Shown piece by piece: positions 1-9,943 of a stretch of DNA of 46,773 bases. The DNA lies in assembly GCA_003427395.1 (NCBI GenBank), contig BFEA01000364.1:1363773-1410545 (forward strand). The letters are read 5' to 3'. Under the pieces are notes generated by a model. That model was not told the DNA's origin and ran no database searches. It worked only from the letters and a program-made list of their open reading frames with translations. Source of the stretch: Chara braunii (lineage: Eukaryota; Streptophyta; Charophyceae; Charales; Characeae). The position numbers and the translations under genes are program-made. How positions within the stretch are numbered: position 1 is the first letter of the stretch; every line of letters starts with the position of its first letter.

Positions 1-866
1 CCGCTGTGAGCGGGCAGCCAAAAGTCCGTTTCCAGATCCGACGACAATAGCCTGTGTGAGCAGGCTAATCAAAGTACACTTGTTAACCCGCTGAGAATAG
101 CCCCTGTGAGCGGGCAGCCAAAGTCAATTTCCAAATCTGACAAGAATAGCCTGTGGGAGCAGGCTTATCAAGGTACACTTGCTGAACTGCTGAGAAGAGC
201 CGCTGTGAGCGGGCTAGCCAAAGTCCGTTGCCAGATCTGACGAAAATAGCCTGTGTGAACAGGCTAATCCACTTGATGATCTGACGAGAATAGCCTGTGT
301 GGGCAGGCTAATCGAGGTACACTTGCCGATCTGCTGAGAAGAGCCGCTTTGAGCGGGGCGGCCAAAGTCCGTTTCCAGATCTGACGAGCATAGCCTGTGT
401 GAGCAGGCTAATCAAAGTACACTCGATGATCTGTTGAGTATAGCCGCTGCGAGCGGACTAGACAAAGAACGTTTGATGATCTGTCCAGATCACAATCTGC
501 TGAGCATAGCCTGTGTGAGCAGGCCAATCAAAGTACACTTGATGATCTGTCGAGAATANCCTGTGTGAGCAGGCCAATCAAANTACACTTGATGATCTGT
601 TGAGAATAGCCCCTGTGAGCGGGCTAGGCAAAGTCCCTTTGCAGATNTGACGAGATCGGTCTNTGTGAGCAGGCAAATCGAGGTACACTTGGGGATCTGA
701 TGAGAAACATTTGCTGACTTGCTGAGGATAGCCCCTGTGAGAGGGCGAGTTAAAGCCCCTTTGCGGATCTGACGAGAACAGCCTGTGTGAGCAGGCTAAT
801 CAAGGTACACTTGCGAATCTGTAGAGAATACCCGCTGTGAGCGGGTCAGCCAAAGTTCTTTTCCAG
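1..866. repeat. Hairpin-bearing minisatellite array, about 17 monomers
   Basis: Tandem array of two related monomers of about 50 bp, mostly alternating to give a dimer of about 100 bp. Type A contains AGCCTG-tgtgag-CAGGCT (clear at 49-66). Type B contains variants of CCGC-tgtga-GCGG or GCCC-ctgtgagc-GGGC (100-115). The last copy has ACCCGC-tgtga-GCGGGT (830-846). Linkers are also conserved, with a 'caaagtacacttg' block in type A and a 'caaagtccgttt' block in type B. The array is cut by the left window edge. Several Ns fall inside it, so copy number is approximate. No coding potential was seen. Confidence 0.85.
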
Positions 867-1008
867 TTTTATCTTGTTTTCTTTTTGTTTCTTTCTTTTT
901 TTTATTATTTTTATCATATGATTGTAAGGTTTTAACTCAATTAATTCATTCGAAACTTTGAGCTTGCTTGGTTACAATCTGCTCGAGCGTAAGGGGGGAG
1001 CTATCCCG

Positions 1009-1131
1009 TGAGAGAGAGAGAGANAAAAAGATGGAGAGAGAGAGAGATAGAGAGGACAGCGGGCGAGAGAGAGATTGAGAGAATAACTACAGAGAACCAN
1101 GGGAGAAAAAGAGAGAGGGAGAGAGAGAGAA
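1009..1131. repeat. Imperfect (GA)n microsatellite
   Basis: A purine-rich GA tract interrupted by short non-repeat words, with two Ns. It lies upstream of PLE copy 1. Known Chlamys/Naiad PLEs tend to insert at microsatellites, so it may mark the insertion region of that element, but no boundary could be proved. The segments 867-1008 and 1132-1560 show no gene. Confidence 0.7.
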
Positions 1132-1639
1132 TGTTCCAAGCTGATTGCTAAAAACTTACCATTGCGTGGCGTGGCTACTGACCGTTGAAACGCACTGCTG
1201 TTTGACATTGATTGACTGTTGAAACCCCTTAGCGCNTAAATTGACGGAATCATAAATTGATTGTAGAAACNTACTAGTGAGCGNCAGTTGAATCACCTTG
1301 TTGGTCGAAGCCGCTCGGGAGCGTGGCAGGNCTGACTTGATGCCTGCTGGTCGNTGAGGACCTCGGAAGCGGGCGCGGCGAGTGACAGGCGCCGTAGCCC
1401 TTGGCTTCAGCGAACAGTAGGCGCCCCTCCCCGGNNTTCCTCACAACGGAGGAGATCCGNGACGTACANGGAGCCTGACGATTCACGAGTAACGGAAGAG
1501 ANGACCAAAACCGGTGTTTGAGGACAGTCCGCCCATGGAGCTACCAGCCAAGCAGACACCCTAAAAGACGCCAAAGAGGGGAATCCTGAAACCGACGAAA
1601 CTCACACCGAGACTGACGAGATCCAAGGCGAAGCCAAAA

Positions 1640-1972
1640 GTGAGGATATCACCAGGTACGAAGGAACGATTCGCATCCACAATGAAGAGGAAGATACCGN
1701 CAAAGATCGNCGTGATTGGAAGATACAAATTTCGAGAAGAGGTTATGAGACAACTGAAGAATCTGGACGCGATTACACTACAGAACATATGCAACGAGGA
1801 AGGAGTGCCTTACAACGGCAAGATAGACACTATCTTCGACTTCGCTGAGCATCGCACGTACATAGGATACAGTAGGGAANACGACGATGAAGGAACAAGT
1901 GGTGAGAAGCAGGAGAAGGAGGAAGATATTACCACCGAAAATGTCGAAAAGGCAGAAGAGGAAGCAATTTGA
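1640..1972 (+). pseudogene. PLE copy 1 N-terminal segment with SAP-like helix pair and acidic linker
   Basis: About 110 residues. A segment near residues 30-70 (helix, short loop, 'CNEEGVPYNGK', helix) resembles a SAP-type DNA-binding motif. It aligns with the equivalent piece of copy 2 at 38060-38220 ('CKNEKIGYGKR'). It is followed by a Glu/Lys-rich linker and an in-frame TGA. Upstream, frame 1 from 1561 also reads as a plausible Glu/Thr-rich protein, so a frameshift near 1690-1730 probably separates the true start from this frame. The SAP assignment is an inference from pattern, not from a profile search. Confidence 0.5.
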
Positions 1973-2935
1973 TGTGTGTTTGGTATANCTCAGTATTGGA
2001 NGCTGTGTAAAGTTTTGATTGAACTGAGAGGTAAGCCTGAAAAGTATGACCGTAAATCAAAGAAACTCCTACGGCTGGTTGTTGTGAGACTATCAATTGC
2101 GGGATGTATTCGCTGGCTGAATTTGTATGAGAAATTCGGAGTAGAGTTTTTGAATCTGAGGAATGTGGTGTATATTGGAGTTTCCCCATATTGCCGTGCG
2201 CAATATATCGGGAAAACGAGTCATGATGTAGATGCTCGATGGGGGGAACATCTGTANACAAGCAGGAATAGAGCTCNGACGCACTTCTATCGTTGGCTTT
2301 TATGCTTTGGATTCCAGAACTACACTCTGATCCCGGTAGACACCCTGGAAGGGCAGGAATTGGTGGAGTTAGAACGTACCTATATTAGGCAGTGGTTGCC
2401 CGTACTGATTACAACAGGGTCGAAGAACAAGGNAGGTAGGAGAGANTGCACGAGGNAGGGTGCTCGTGAGAGGAGGAAAAAGAACCCGCAACCTANTAAG
2501 GTGAGTNGGAACGTTATNCCAATTAAATTTGTTNGTCGGGAGCAGGATGGAACGTTCGTCAACCTCTGGGACTTTCTCAGCAAGTGCTCATCAAAAGGGT
2601 GCACATGTTTTGACATTCGTACAGACTGGGGAAACACGTGGCATACCCCNTGGAAGAAAATANGGAGAGCCTTAGGAGAAAGTACAGTCAAAATCGATAA
2701 CCAGAAACTCCTGCTGAAGAACGTGAAAGGGTTGATCNAGAAGGGGATTGAATTGAAGGTAACTCACCTTAGAGTATGGAAANGGAGATGCCGTGCACTC
2801 AAATGGGTGTTGTTAGGGATACTGAAGAACCCGGGTAAGTTGAAGGAAATNTTCTCANNGGACATGAGATCTATGTTACGGTTATATGCAGTGATTAAGG
2901 ATTTCAGCCGAAAATCAACTCGGAAATACCTCTGA
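1973..2935 (+). pseudogene. PLE copy 1 GIY-YIG endonuclease domain
   Basis: The nuclease would nick target DNA for target-primed reverse transcription. The GIY-equivalent is 'VYIGVSP' (about 2167), the YIG-equivalent 'QYIGKT' (about 2201), followed by the conserved Arg and His in 'DARWGEH' and the metal-binding Glu in 'ELERTYI', then 'LPVL'. Metazoan PLE nucleases carry a CCHH cysteine/histidine set between GIY and YIG. It is absent here, as reported for Chlamys. A lysine-rich stretch and a helical linker follow. Several Ns lie in the frame. The segment ends at TGA 2933, where copy 2 has a sense codon, so that stop is probably decay. Confidence 0.8.
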
Positions 2936-3340
2936 CGTTTGGTGCAAAGAGTTTTCAGAAAGAAGTTTGAGTTGAATCTGGGTACTGACCTGATTGTGAG
3001 AGTCAAGTTCGACGATCGGATCCGTCTATCTGAACTGAGGAAAGTGCTTAATGACTTAGTAATGGATCATGGTGATTTGCCAGCGGGCTTCAAGGCACTC
3101 ACACGTAAGAAAATTCGCCTAGTCTGGATGAAAAACCAGTCTGTGGGGGATATTTTGCATAACCAGCGGCAGTTTGCCGCTCGGGATGTGCTGACTTGCA
3201 GTTGCGCAGGTTTTCCTTTCCCACGAGTGGAAGAGCACTTGTGCGTTCGCCTTAGCTCACTGTGTGATGACCAGCCTTTATTGAAGAATGCTAAAAATAT
3301 CCCAATGCAAGAGGTCGATAACAGAGTCAACTCACTATGA
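2936..3340 (+). pseudogene. PLE copy 1 CxC linker domain
   Basis: Same frame as the nuclease. It contains 'VGDILHNQRQFAARD' followed by 'CSCAG' (about 3195). This matches 'IGDMIHNHRRYEASG' and 'CGCTG' of copy 2. A short domain with a CxC motif between N-terminal GIY-YIG and RT is the hallmark of the Naiad/Chlamys clade, so this segment is strong evidence for the family. It ends at TGA-TAG (3338-3343). The frame then continues without a shift into the RT. Confidence 0.75.
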
Positions 3341-3343
3341 TAG

Positions 3344-4186
3344 GAGATAGAAGATAACTTTTGTCAATGTAGTAATTTCAGAGGGAAGAGAATCGGTGTG
3401 GAATCGAAAACCTTGCAAAAATGTTTTGCGTACAGGCAGAGTGATGAGACTAAGTACCTCACGCTCAATGAAGTCCTGAAAGTGAAGAGGGAGTTGGAGG
3501 GACTAGTGTGCACCCCACTAGACCGTAATCCGGGCGAGACTCTTATCCTCTGCCCGAAGATGTATTATGAGGCGATGATGTCGACCTTTGTAATGAATCA
3601 AGGATATAGCGTGATGAAGAAATCATCACATCAAGAAAGGCAGAGAATATGTACGAGTGAACCCAAGGGAAGAGGATGCTCATTTGGTAAGACCACAGGA
3701 GGCGACCATTGGAGAAGATTGGCGATATGCGAAATGGTGAAGTTCATGAAGATCGAACTCCAACATACGTACACATATGCTACAGGAGTCTTACTCAAGC
3801 AGGATATTGGCATCCCCATGGGGAAAAGCACAAGTCCTCCTTTAGCATGTATTTTGTGCGCGCACTCGGAGTACAAATTCCTAAAAAGTTTGGGGAATCG
3901 AAGATGGAGGGTGTTAGGGATCAGATTGATTGATGACGTGACCCTGATTACAGCTGGACTACGAGAGCATGAGGCAAAAGTGATTAAACAGAGATTTGAA
4001 GTTTGCTACCCGAAAAGTTTGTGTCGAAAAAGGATTGACAATGGATCGGGTGTTTTTGATTTTCCTGGATGTCAAGTACGCACCGAACGCACGTACCCGT
4101 ACGTAGGATGTGTTCAAATGTCAAGAAACGAGGAGAGCCTATGGAGAGAGGAAAGATTGGAGATTGAAACGGGTCAGTCGTACTAA
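3344..4186 (+). pseudogene. PLE copy 1 reverse transcriptase, internally deleted
   Basis: Telomerase-related RT. The RT1-like motif is 'CTPLDRNPGETL' (about 3510), equivalent to the ADKG region of other PLEs. The palm motif B is 'GIPMGKSTSPPLA' and the catalytic pair is 'IDDVTLI' (about 3930). Copy 2 has about 150 or more residues between RT1 and motif B, including the 'LPKHKDYSKFRPI' fingers motif and the first catalytic Asp. Here that part is replaced by about 60 unrelated residues, so this RT cannot be active. It stops at TAA 4184. Confidence 0.78.
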
Positions 4187-4194
4187 TCCTGGGG

Positions 4195-4419
4195 ATGCAA
4201 GAGACAAAAGAGTGCGATTGTGAGTGGCTACCTCACGTAATCGATAGGAATACATCTATCCGATCAGAGATACCAATGAGAGTACAAAGTTTGAAAAGGG
4301 AACTGAGATTGAAAGGATTCTCACACAGATTCTTTCTCAGGGTGCTCAGAAGATTTGCTCGACGCAGGGACGAAGTATGGGAATATACGTTGAATGTGTT
4401 GACAAGCATGACTCTGTAG
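4195..4419 (+). pseudogene. PLE copy 1 RT thumb / C-terminal end
   Basis: A frame-shifted continuation. 'LKRELRLKGFSHRFFLRVLRRFARRRDEVWEYTLNVL' in outline (Leu-rich helix, then RRFAR and W) matches the C-terminus of copy 2 near 41165-41290 ('RNFARDKERIW'). This marks the end of the element's coding region. Stop at 4417-4419. Confidence 0.55.
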
Positions 4420-4885
4420 GACTATAGGAGTCAAACTTTTGTGGTATAGTATGTTAATAACTGTGGATGTAATTAGGAAGCTAATCGCATAGATAATAGG
4501 TATCTGCACCATCTAATGAGCACATGAGGGATGGTTGGATGTCTTGATATCATGATTTTCGGATACTGAAGACCTTAAGAATGATGTCTGAAGATCAATA
4601 AGGCCCGAGTTGGATAATGTTCCTCCTGTTTGGCTGATGAAATATGGACAGGGACCAAGAGCCAGTACGACATCATGGTGAGCGTAGGAACACGGTTCTA
4701 ACAGGGACCACGAGCTCAGTATGGCACCATGTTCGGTGTACGAAGACAGTATGGATCACGGAACCTAAACATTTTTTTGAATATCTTCTGTCGTTTGCTA
4801 TTTTCCTTTTCTTCTCTTGGCGCGATGAACCCGAAGTTAGAGGAACCAGGTTTGAACACGGGCTCTGTTTTCTGTTTGTTTGTTT

Positions 4886-4968
<83 letters not shown>

Positions 4969-5640
4969 CTATTTTCTGTTTTTAGTGTATAGCTTGTCGT
5001 CATTTTTCAGGCAGTTTTAGATCTGTGGACCATATGTGCCGTTCAGACATCATGAGGTGTACGCCCAATGACTGGTACCTGGCGGTACCGGCTGAAGGGA
5101 CTGTGCTACTAGCCCGCCTGTGACAGAGATTTGGGATATACACCTGAGTTCACTTGTAGTAAGGTAGAATGATGAGATGTGTTTTGGTTAAATACAGAGC
5201 GTCCGAAAGAGCTAAACCTCTTACATGTCGAACGTATTTCACGGAGCGCTAGCATGCGGATGTTAGTGCAAAGTGTGTACGGAAGTGAGATTGATAGTAA
5301 TGATGGATAGAGACTAGGGAAGAAGGCAGGCAGAACCCCCTAATGAAGACACTGTGGCGGGTGTCGAAACACGGCATCGGGGACGCCTAACCTATACATT
5401 TTCAGAGAAAATTTTACGAACGCTTTGATCTCCGGTTTCGAATGTCTCATGTTTTTTGACATGTTGACGTGTGAAGTTTGTCATTTGCAAGTACAACGAA
5501 CTAGGATCTCAGGGAAGAAGGCTCATTCGGTATTGTTCAAGTCGACTGCGGGCTTGCCCCTTGCTCAGTGCTGCATCTGTGGTACTCTTCTTTCGACTTC
5601 TTTGGACTCTGAACGTGTTTGTGCAATGTCTTGATTAAAC
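4420..5640. other. Non-coding stretch after PLE copy 1
   Basis: Probably 3' UTR of PLE copy 1 plus flanking DNA. It contains a diverged pair of roughly 43-bp repeats (4648-4689 and 4700-4742, each starting 'acagggacca') and the T81 run. The rest (4970-5640) shows no recognised gene. The Lys- or Phe-rich frames across the T run are artefacts of the homopolymer. Confidence 0.5.
4888..4968. repeat. 81-nt poly(T) run
   Basis: Uninterrupted T from 4888 to 4968, preceded by a (TTTG)-like stretch. It could be the poly(A) tail of a minus-strand retroposon lying at higher coordinates, a PLE-associated microsatellite, or an assembly-length artefact. No flanking target duplication was found. Confidence 0.9.
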
Positions 5641-8229
5641 TTTCATTCTATTGCAACATATATTTTATAGGATTAATATATTCATGATTGTAGCTCCTTG
5701 TAATAAAATTATAGTCCAATTAAAAGTTTTAATATACCCATCTAGACGTTTATTATATTTCTAGCACTGACATGCAGTTCAAACAAGAAGGGATACCTCA
5801 TTCTTGGAAATAAAATTTTTAGTAAGACAAAAAAATTTAAAAGTAAAATTATATTTTATTATTTTTATAAATAAAATAAAAATTTAAATTTTAAATTTAA
5901 GAATGATTATTTAATTTTATGATTTTTTTAAATTATTTCATTTCTCATAATGTTTTTGAACATAAGAATTCTCAAAAACTTTATTTTTTGCATTATAACC
6001 CATCTTTGATTTGTCATTAAGAATTATCTTTGTTGTCGATGACTTGTAGATCTGTTATTCATAATGTGCATGAAAAACTTGCAAATTTTTTATAGATATA
6101 TCTAACTTCGATGAAATCAACACCCCTAACCCTTTCCTTCTTAAACCACAACTCTATCCGGTACCTATATATTGACATCCGGTGAGTTAGAAGCGAGTTT
6201 TTAGAGAGGCCGATAACCATAAGCGCACACAAGCCCTGTCTCAAAGTTTTAAACGTCAATTTCAACCACTTCTTAAGCTAAAAAAAATTGACAAATAAAT
6301 CTGAAATTTGAGATCTTCTAGATTATGTCATCATGATGAACAGTGATACAATGGATCGCAAAAAGTAAAGCAAACACACGTTTCAAGTACATCCTGAGCC
6401 AATATTGAGTCCGGATGCAATTGGAAATATGCCGCTCCATTTTGTTTCATTTTGGGGCAATGAGACGAGGAGAACAACCACCATTGCACTCTGAAAATTA
6501 ACGGATCGCAAGGGGGTGACCAAGCGAACGGAAAATGAGTCTTGGCACATTAAGAAAACTTGAGAAATGTGTCTCAAGTATAATGCAAGTGGAGACGGTA
6601 AACGACAACCGTATAAAATCTAGCGGCCGAGAATATTTGAGACACTCGAGACACATGAGAAGTGGAGATTGGGACCGATAAGGACTAGGGAATCCCAAAT
6701 AAAAACGTTATAACGTGAAGAATAATAACGGGGACTAGACAAACCCAAATAAAAATAACAAATAATTGAGGCCTATGTCGACGAAACCACCAGTGAGATT
6801 GATGTGGGAAGAGTGAAGGGACTTGAGCTGTCCCAAGAAAATTGTGGACTAATATGAGGAATGAATGGTCAAAGCAAGGTTCACTGTTTAGATCAAGATT
6901 TAGCGGTGAAAAATGTTAGCACTTCTAGTGCAAGTACTAGTAGGACCGATGTGAGAAGGCTTCAAAGGTAAGAGAAAAACAAAGAGGGAGGAGGGCCTAT
7001 ATTCAAGTCCGAGATATCTCGGACCAGCCAAGTAAGAAAACAAAGAGCCTTTGGGAACTCTACGTTGCAAATAGGCTGCAAAGAAAAAATCGGAGCAAGG
7101 GGGGCCGCAAATTGAGATTAATGGAGACAAAATGGAACCCCCATGGGTATAGTGGTATCCTTATTGTAATCTAAGAGATGACGAACATCAACTTGATCTA
7201 GATCTAGATCTAAATCAAGATCCATGACCTAGAAAAAACGTCAAACGCAGTTTGACACTTTTTACATAAGAAAAAACAACATAGAAAAAAGAGGGAGAAT
7301 GAGAGAAAGAGGGAGAAAAAAGTGGGGGGAAAATGACTGGCTAGTTGGGATTGACAAAGTAGGGACTAACAAGTCTCTACTGTAACCTCATCACTTCAAA
7401 TTTAGTAAAGGTCAATCCCGGGTGAGGAGATGAGGCCATTGGGGCATTATCTTGACAAAATCTGAATTAAAAAGGGAAAAACGTGAGAAAATGAAAAGAG
7501 AGTTAACCAGTTTTCTTTTGGGCCATAGATCCTAGACAATATGGCCGTTTTTTGTGATGTCAATTCATATGGCCAACTCCAGAATCAGTTGACAAACAAA
7601 AACGGGAAGAAAAAAAAGAAAGAAAATGATGAAACAATGTATTTGGCAAAAAACTAAGACCAAATGAACGGAAAATTGGAAAAGAGAGTCATGAGGCTCA
7701 AATTTGAATTAAGGACCAGCTATCGGTAGCTTAGATTAATTCTGGCCTTGAATCTCAGACATATCCAAGGTAGAAAATCCACCGAGGTAAAAGGAGGTAC
7801 CTCAGCCTACTCAGATTGGAGTAGGGTTTGAGAAAATTGAAGAAAATATTTTTTTAACAAAGACTGCCCCTTGATTATTCAAACCTAAGGGGCGTCATAT
7901 GAAGATGAAAGTGCGGCATGGAGGGGCTCTAGGCTTGTCCGAGTTGGTGCTAACCACTCAGACTGCATGTAACACAAGATTCGTGAAAACCATACAAAAC
8001 CACAAAATCCTACATTTTATACAAAGTAAAAAAATAGAAGTTAAACTTCTATTTGTGATAAAGAAAAACACATTTTCGACCACTTTCCAAAAGATAAGGC
8101 AAAAAATCAGGCAAAAAGTTGAGCGATCATCAAAATGTAGAGGAAAACTTTTGCATGCAAAAATATTGTTCTAGGACTATAAGTCATTCTCAATAGAGTA
8201 ACAAAAAAACGTTGCTCCAATAAAACAAA
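5641..8229. other. AT-rich non-coding DNA
   Basis: Low-complexity A/T-rich sequence, especially 5680-6010. No ORF has recognisable protein character. A short inverted repeat CTTGAT...ATCAAG flanks alternating GATCTA units (7192-7219). Probably old decayed repeat DNA; no element ends identified. Confidence 0.6.
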
Positions 8230-8237
8230 CTCCAAAG
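8230..8237. repeat. 8-bp target-site duplication, left copy (CTCCAAAG)
   Basis: Exact match to CTCCAAAG at 42154-42161, immediately outside the inverted termini of the outermost nested element. An 8-bp duplication is characteristic of hAT transposition. Confidence 0.6.
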
Positions 8238-8382
8238 CTGCGTAGCACGGCGAACATGTTCGCGCCCCTTCATGTTCGTGCGAACGTGTTCGCGCGTTCT
8301 CGCGAACAGCTCGCGAACATGTTCGGGCGACCTGGGTTTCGACCCGTTGATCTGTTTTCACGTTTCAACGGACCCTGACGCA

Positions 8383-8855
8383 CTTGCCACAAATGACGTT
8401 TTTTCATTGCAGAACGTTTCAGTTCAAAAAGAGTGACTCGGTCAGGATTCGATCCGGGTACTGGTATGTATCACCAGGTATGGCCCGGACCTCAGTCACT
8501 GGTACTGGTTCGGTATAATAGTGAGGAATAGTCTCGAAGTAGCTGAGGTACCGCGTCAGTAAGTATAATTTACGGAAGGGCGGGTATTAATAGAATGGTT
8601 AAGAAGACAATAATCCCTTCGCACCTTGAGTGCACAAGAAGTCATGAGCGGACAGACGGAGGTTAGAGGGATGGTTTGTGCTCGGGTCGGTGGTGTCCGC
8701 ACTGGCACTTAGAGTTGCACTTCATGAATTTGTCACAGGCTACTATGCTACGGACGATAATATTTTTTCATTGCTATTACAACCATGTTTTATCTGTTGT
8801 CTTGGTGTGTCGTGCCAATAGGCATGATTCTCACGAGTATGTTGTTTCTAATACT
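8383..8855 (+). repeat. PLE copy 2 left pseudo-LTR
   Basis: 473 bp, from 'cttgccacaaa' to 'gtttctaatact'. It is closely similar, with dispersed substitutions, to 41371-41843. Direct pseudo-LTRs arise from tandem or partial tandem PLE insertion. Contains a conserved 'ggtactgg...accaggta' stretch and a homopolymer-rich segment. ORFs across it are not supported as genes. Confidence 0.85.
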
Positions 8856-9061
8856 TTATACCGGTCCCGTAACCTGCTAGGAGATGAACCTGGAGTGGGT
8901 GGCGGATGTGATTGTACCGAGGAAGATTGTGAAGTACCAAGGAGAATGATGATATGTGTACCTAGGTGAATGGAATTTTGATCGCATCGTGACGAGTAAG
9001 TGTGTGAGAAGGCGGTGCTATATCGGGGGGAAGAGAGACGTGATAGTGCGAGTGGAAAAAT

Positions 9062-9700
9062 ATGAGTCAGTCGAGTGGTTCGGCGGGAACGGGGGGAACT
9101 AGCGGGGGGAGTGGGCAACCCCTAGCTCCTGTTAGGACCCTCCCGATGCTGGGGAAGACGTGTTTAACGTGCGGAGAAGCTGATTATTTCGCCAATGTCT
9201 GTGAAGAGTATCATGAACCAAAAACACGTGGCGTTGCCTTCGTTCCTCCACCACCGAGACCAAGGCAAGGGAGGTTGACATTCACGCACAATGAGCACCC
9301 GCGAAGCCTGTCAGCAGATAGCTTGGCCAGCCGGAGTGGTTCGACATACACAGACAGACTCATGCGAGACTACTTCGTGGAACTGGCCGAAGAGAGATGA
9401 GCCAAAAAGGAACAAGAGACAAGAGAACTAGAAGAGAGGACAGCCGAGGAGGTATAGTTGGAGAAAGAGAGGAAGAGGTTGGAACGATTGGAAGAATGAA
9501 AGAGATACGAAAACGAAAGGGATGCTAGACTCCTGCGATTGGTGCGTGTTCAATGGGGAAGCAACGCTTAGCATGAAGTCGAGAAATCAGAGAGAAAAAA
9601 GAAAGTGAGGGTCAATGAGAGAGAAGAAACGGCCGAGGAAAAGAAAGAGAGGCTGAGGAGAGAGATTGCGATGCAGCAAAGCTCCTAGGAAGAGCAAGAC
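9062..9700 (+). pseudogene. PLE copy 2 N-terminal ORF: zinc knuckle plus coiled coil
   Basis: Begins MSQSSGSAG with a Gly/Ser-rich leader. A zinc-knuckle-like box follows at about residue 37: CLTCGEADYFANVC. It has C-x2-C-x4-Y-x4-C spacing, with Tyr where His is expected, so zinc binding is probably lost in this copy. After the first stop (TGA 9398) the same frame continues as a Glu/Lys/Arg-rich coiled coil up to about 9700, with several stops. It is cut by the LTR element at 9730. Position and strand place it at the 5' end of the PLE. A role in RNA binding or particle assembly is an inference. Confidence 0.6.
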
Positions 9701-9815
9701 ACATAACTTATACTACAGAGAAGACGTGCTGTCGGCGCGAATACCCTTACAAGAGTATCCGCCCTGTTTTTTTTGCAAGTGATAGAAAACAGTTTTGGTT
9801 TAAAGTTGAAGTATA

Positions 9816-9832
9816 CCGCGCTAAGCGCGGTT
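9816..9832. promoter_or_regulatory. Palindromic stem CCGCGC-taa-GCGCGG in the LTR
   Basis: A perfect 6-bp GC stem near the start of the 5' LTR; the same stem occurs near 29883 in the 3' LTR. It may be a structural or protein-binding element. Function unknown. Confidence 0.4.
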
Positions 9833-9934
9833 GCGTCTGTAATTGCGTCTGTAATTGCGGTCGTTTTGCTTATTATTATTATTTATTAATTTTTGATTAA
9901 GCAGGAATTAAGGATATTTTATTTTGATTGGTAC

Positions 9935-9943
9935 TTATATAAG
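9935..9943 (+). promoter_or_regulatory. Candidate TATA box in 5' LTR
   Basis: TTATATAAG about 205 bp from the LTR start, conserved in the 3' LTR at 30091-30099. If used, U3 would be only about 0.2 kb and R plus U5 about 7.7 kb, an extremely long leader. No initiation evidence is available from sequence alone. Confidence 0.4.

Larger units (their letters stand above)
1561..4419 (+). mobile_element. Penelope-like retroelement, Chlamys type (copy 1, degenerate)
   Basis: The order is acidic/SAP-like segment, GIY-YIG nuclease, CxC linker, reverse transcriptase, thumb. This N-terminal-endonuclease order defines the Naiad/Chlamys PLE clade. Most of the coding (1640-4186) lies in one frame broken by TGA at 1970, TGA at 2933 and TGA-TAG at 3338-3343. 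The start of the ORF and the thumb are in other frames. The RT fingers and first palm motif are missing compared with copy 2. True element ends were not found: no pseudo-LTR pair was seen around this copy. It is alignable with copy 2 (9062-9700 plus 37801-41290) but strongly diverged, so the two are different families or old copies. Confidence 0.75.

Noticed and set aside
1-866. CRISPR-like array of repeats and spacers
   Set aside because: Both the supposed repeats and spacers are related to each other, the monomers are two versions of one unit, and the context is eukaryotic retroelements.
2933-2935. Second selenocysteine codon in PLE copy 1
   Set aside because: The aligned position in copy 2 is a sense codon, and CGA to TGA decay explains it.
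4716-5003. Lys-rich (minus) or Phe-rich (plus) proteins across the T run
   Set aside because: They exist only because of the 81-T homopolymer; the flanks have no coding character.
5041-5400. A pseudo-LTR for PLE copy 1
   Set aside because: No matching sequence was found upstream of the copy, and similarity to the copy 2 pseudo-LTR is limited to a few short words.
8319-8330. ATGTTCGGGCGA as a target-site duplication of PLE copy 2 with 41853-41864
   Set aside because: Not adjacent to the pseudo-LTRs (52 and 9 bp away), and a similar word recurs elsewhere in the MITE near 42097. Kept only as a possibility.
8440-8480. Possible RNA polymerase III B box ('GATTCGATCC') in the PLE pseudo-LTR
   Set aside because: No matching A box at tRNA-like spacing, and the other pseudo-LTR has a mismatch.
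9725-9729. 5-bp target duplication of the LTR element
   Set aside because: CGTGC on the left and GCGCT on the right do not match; shifting by one base gives 4 of 5. Not strong enough to call.
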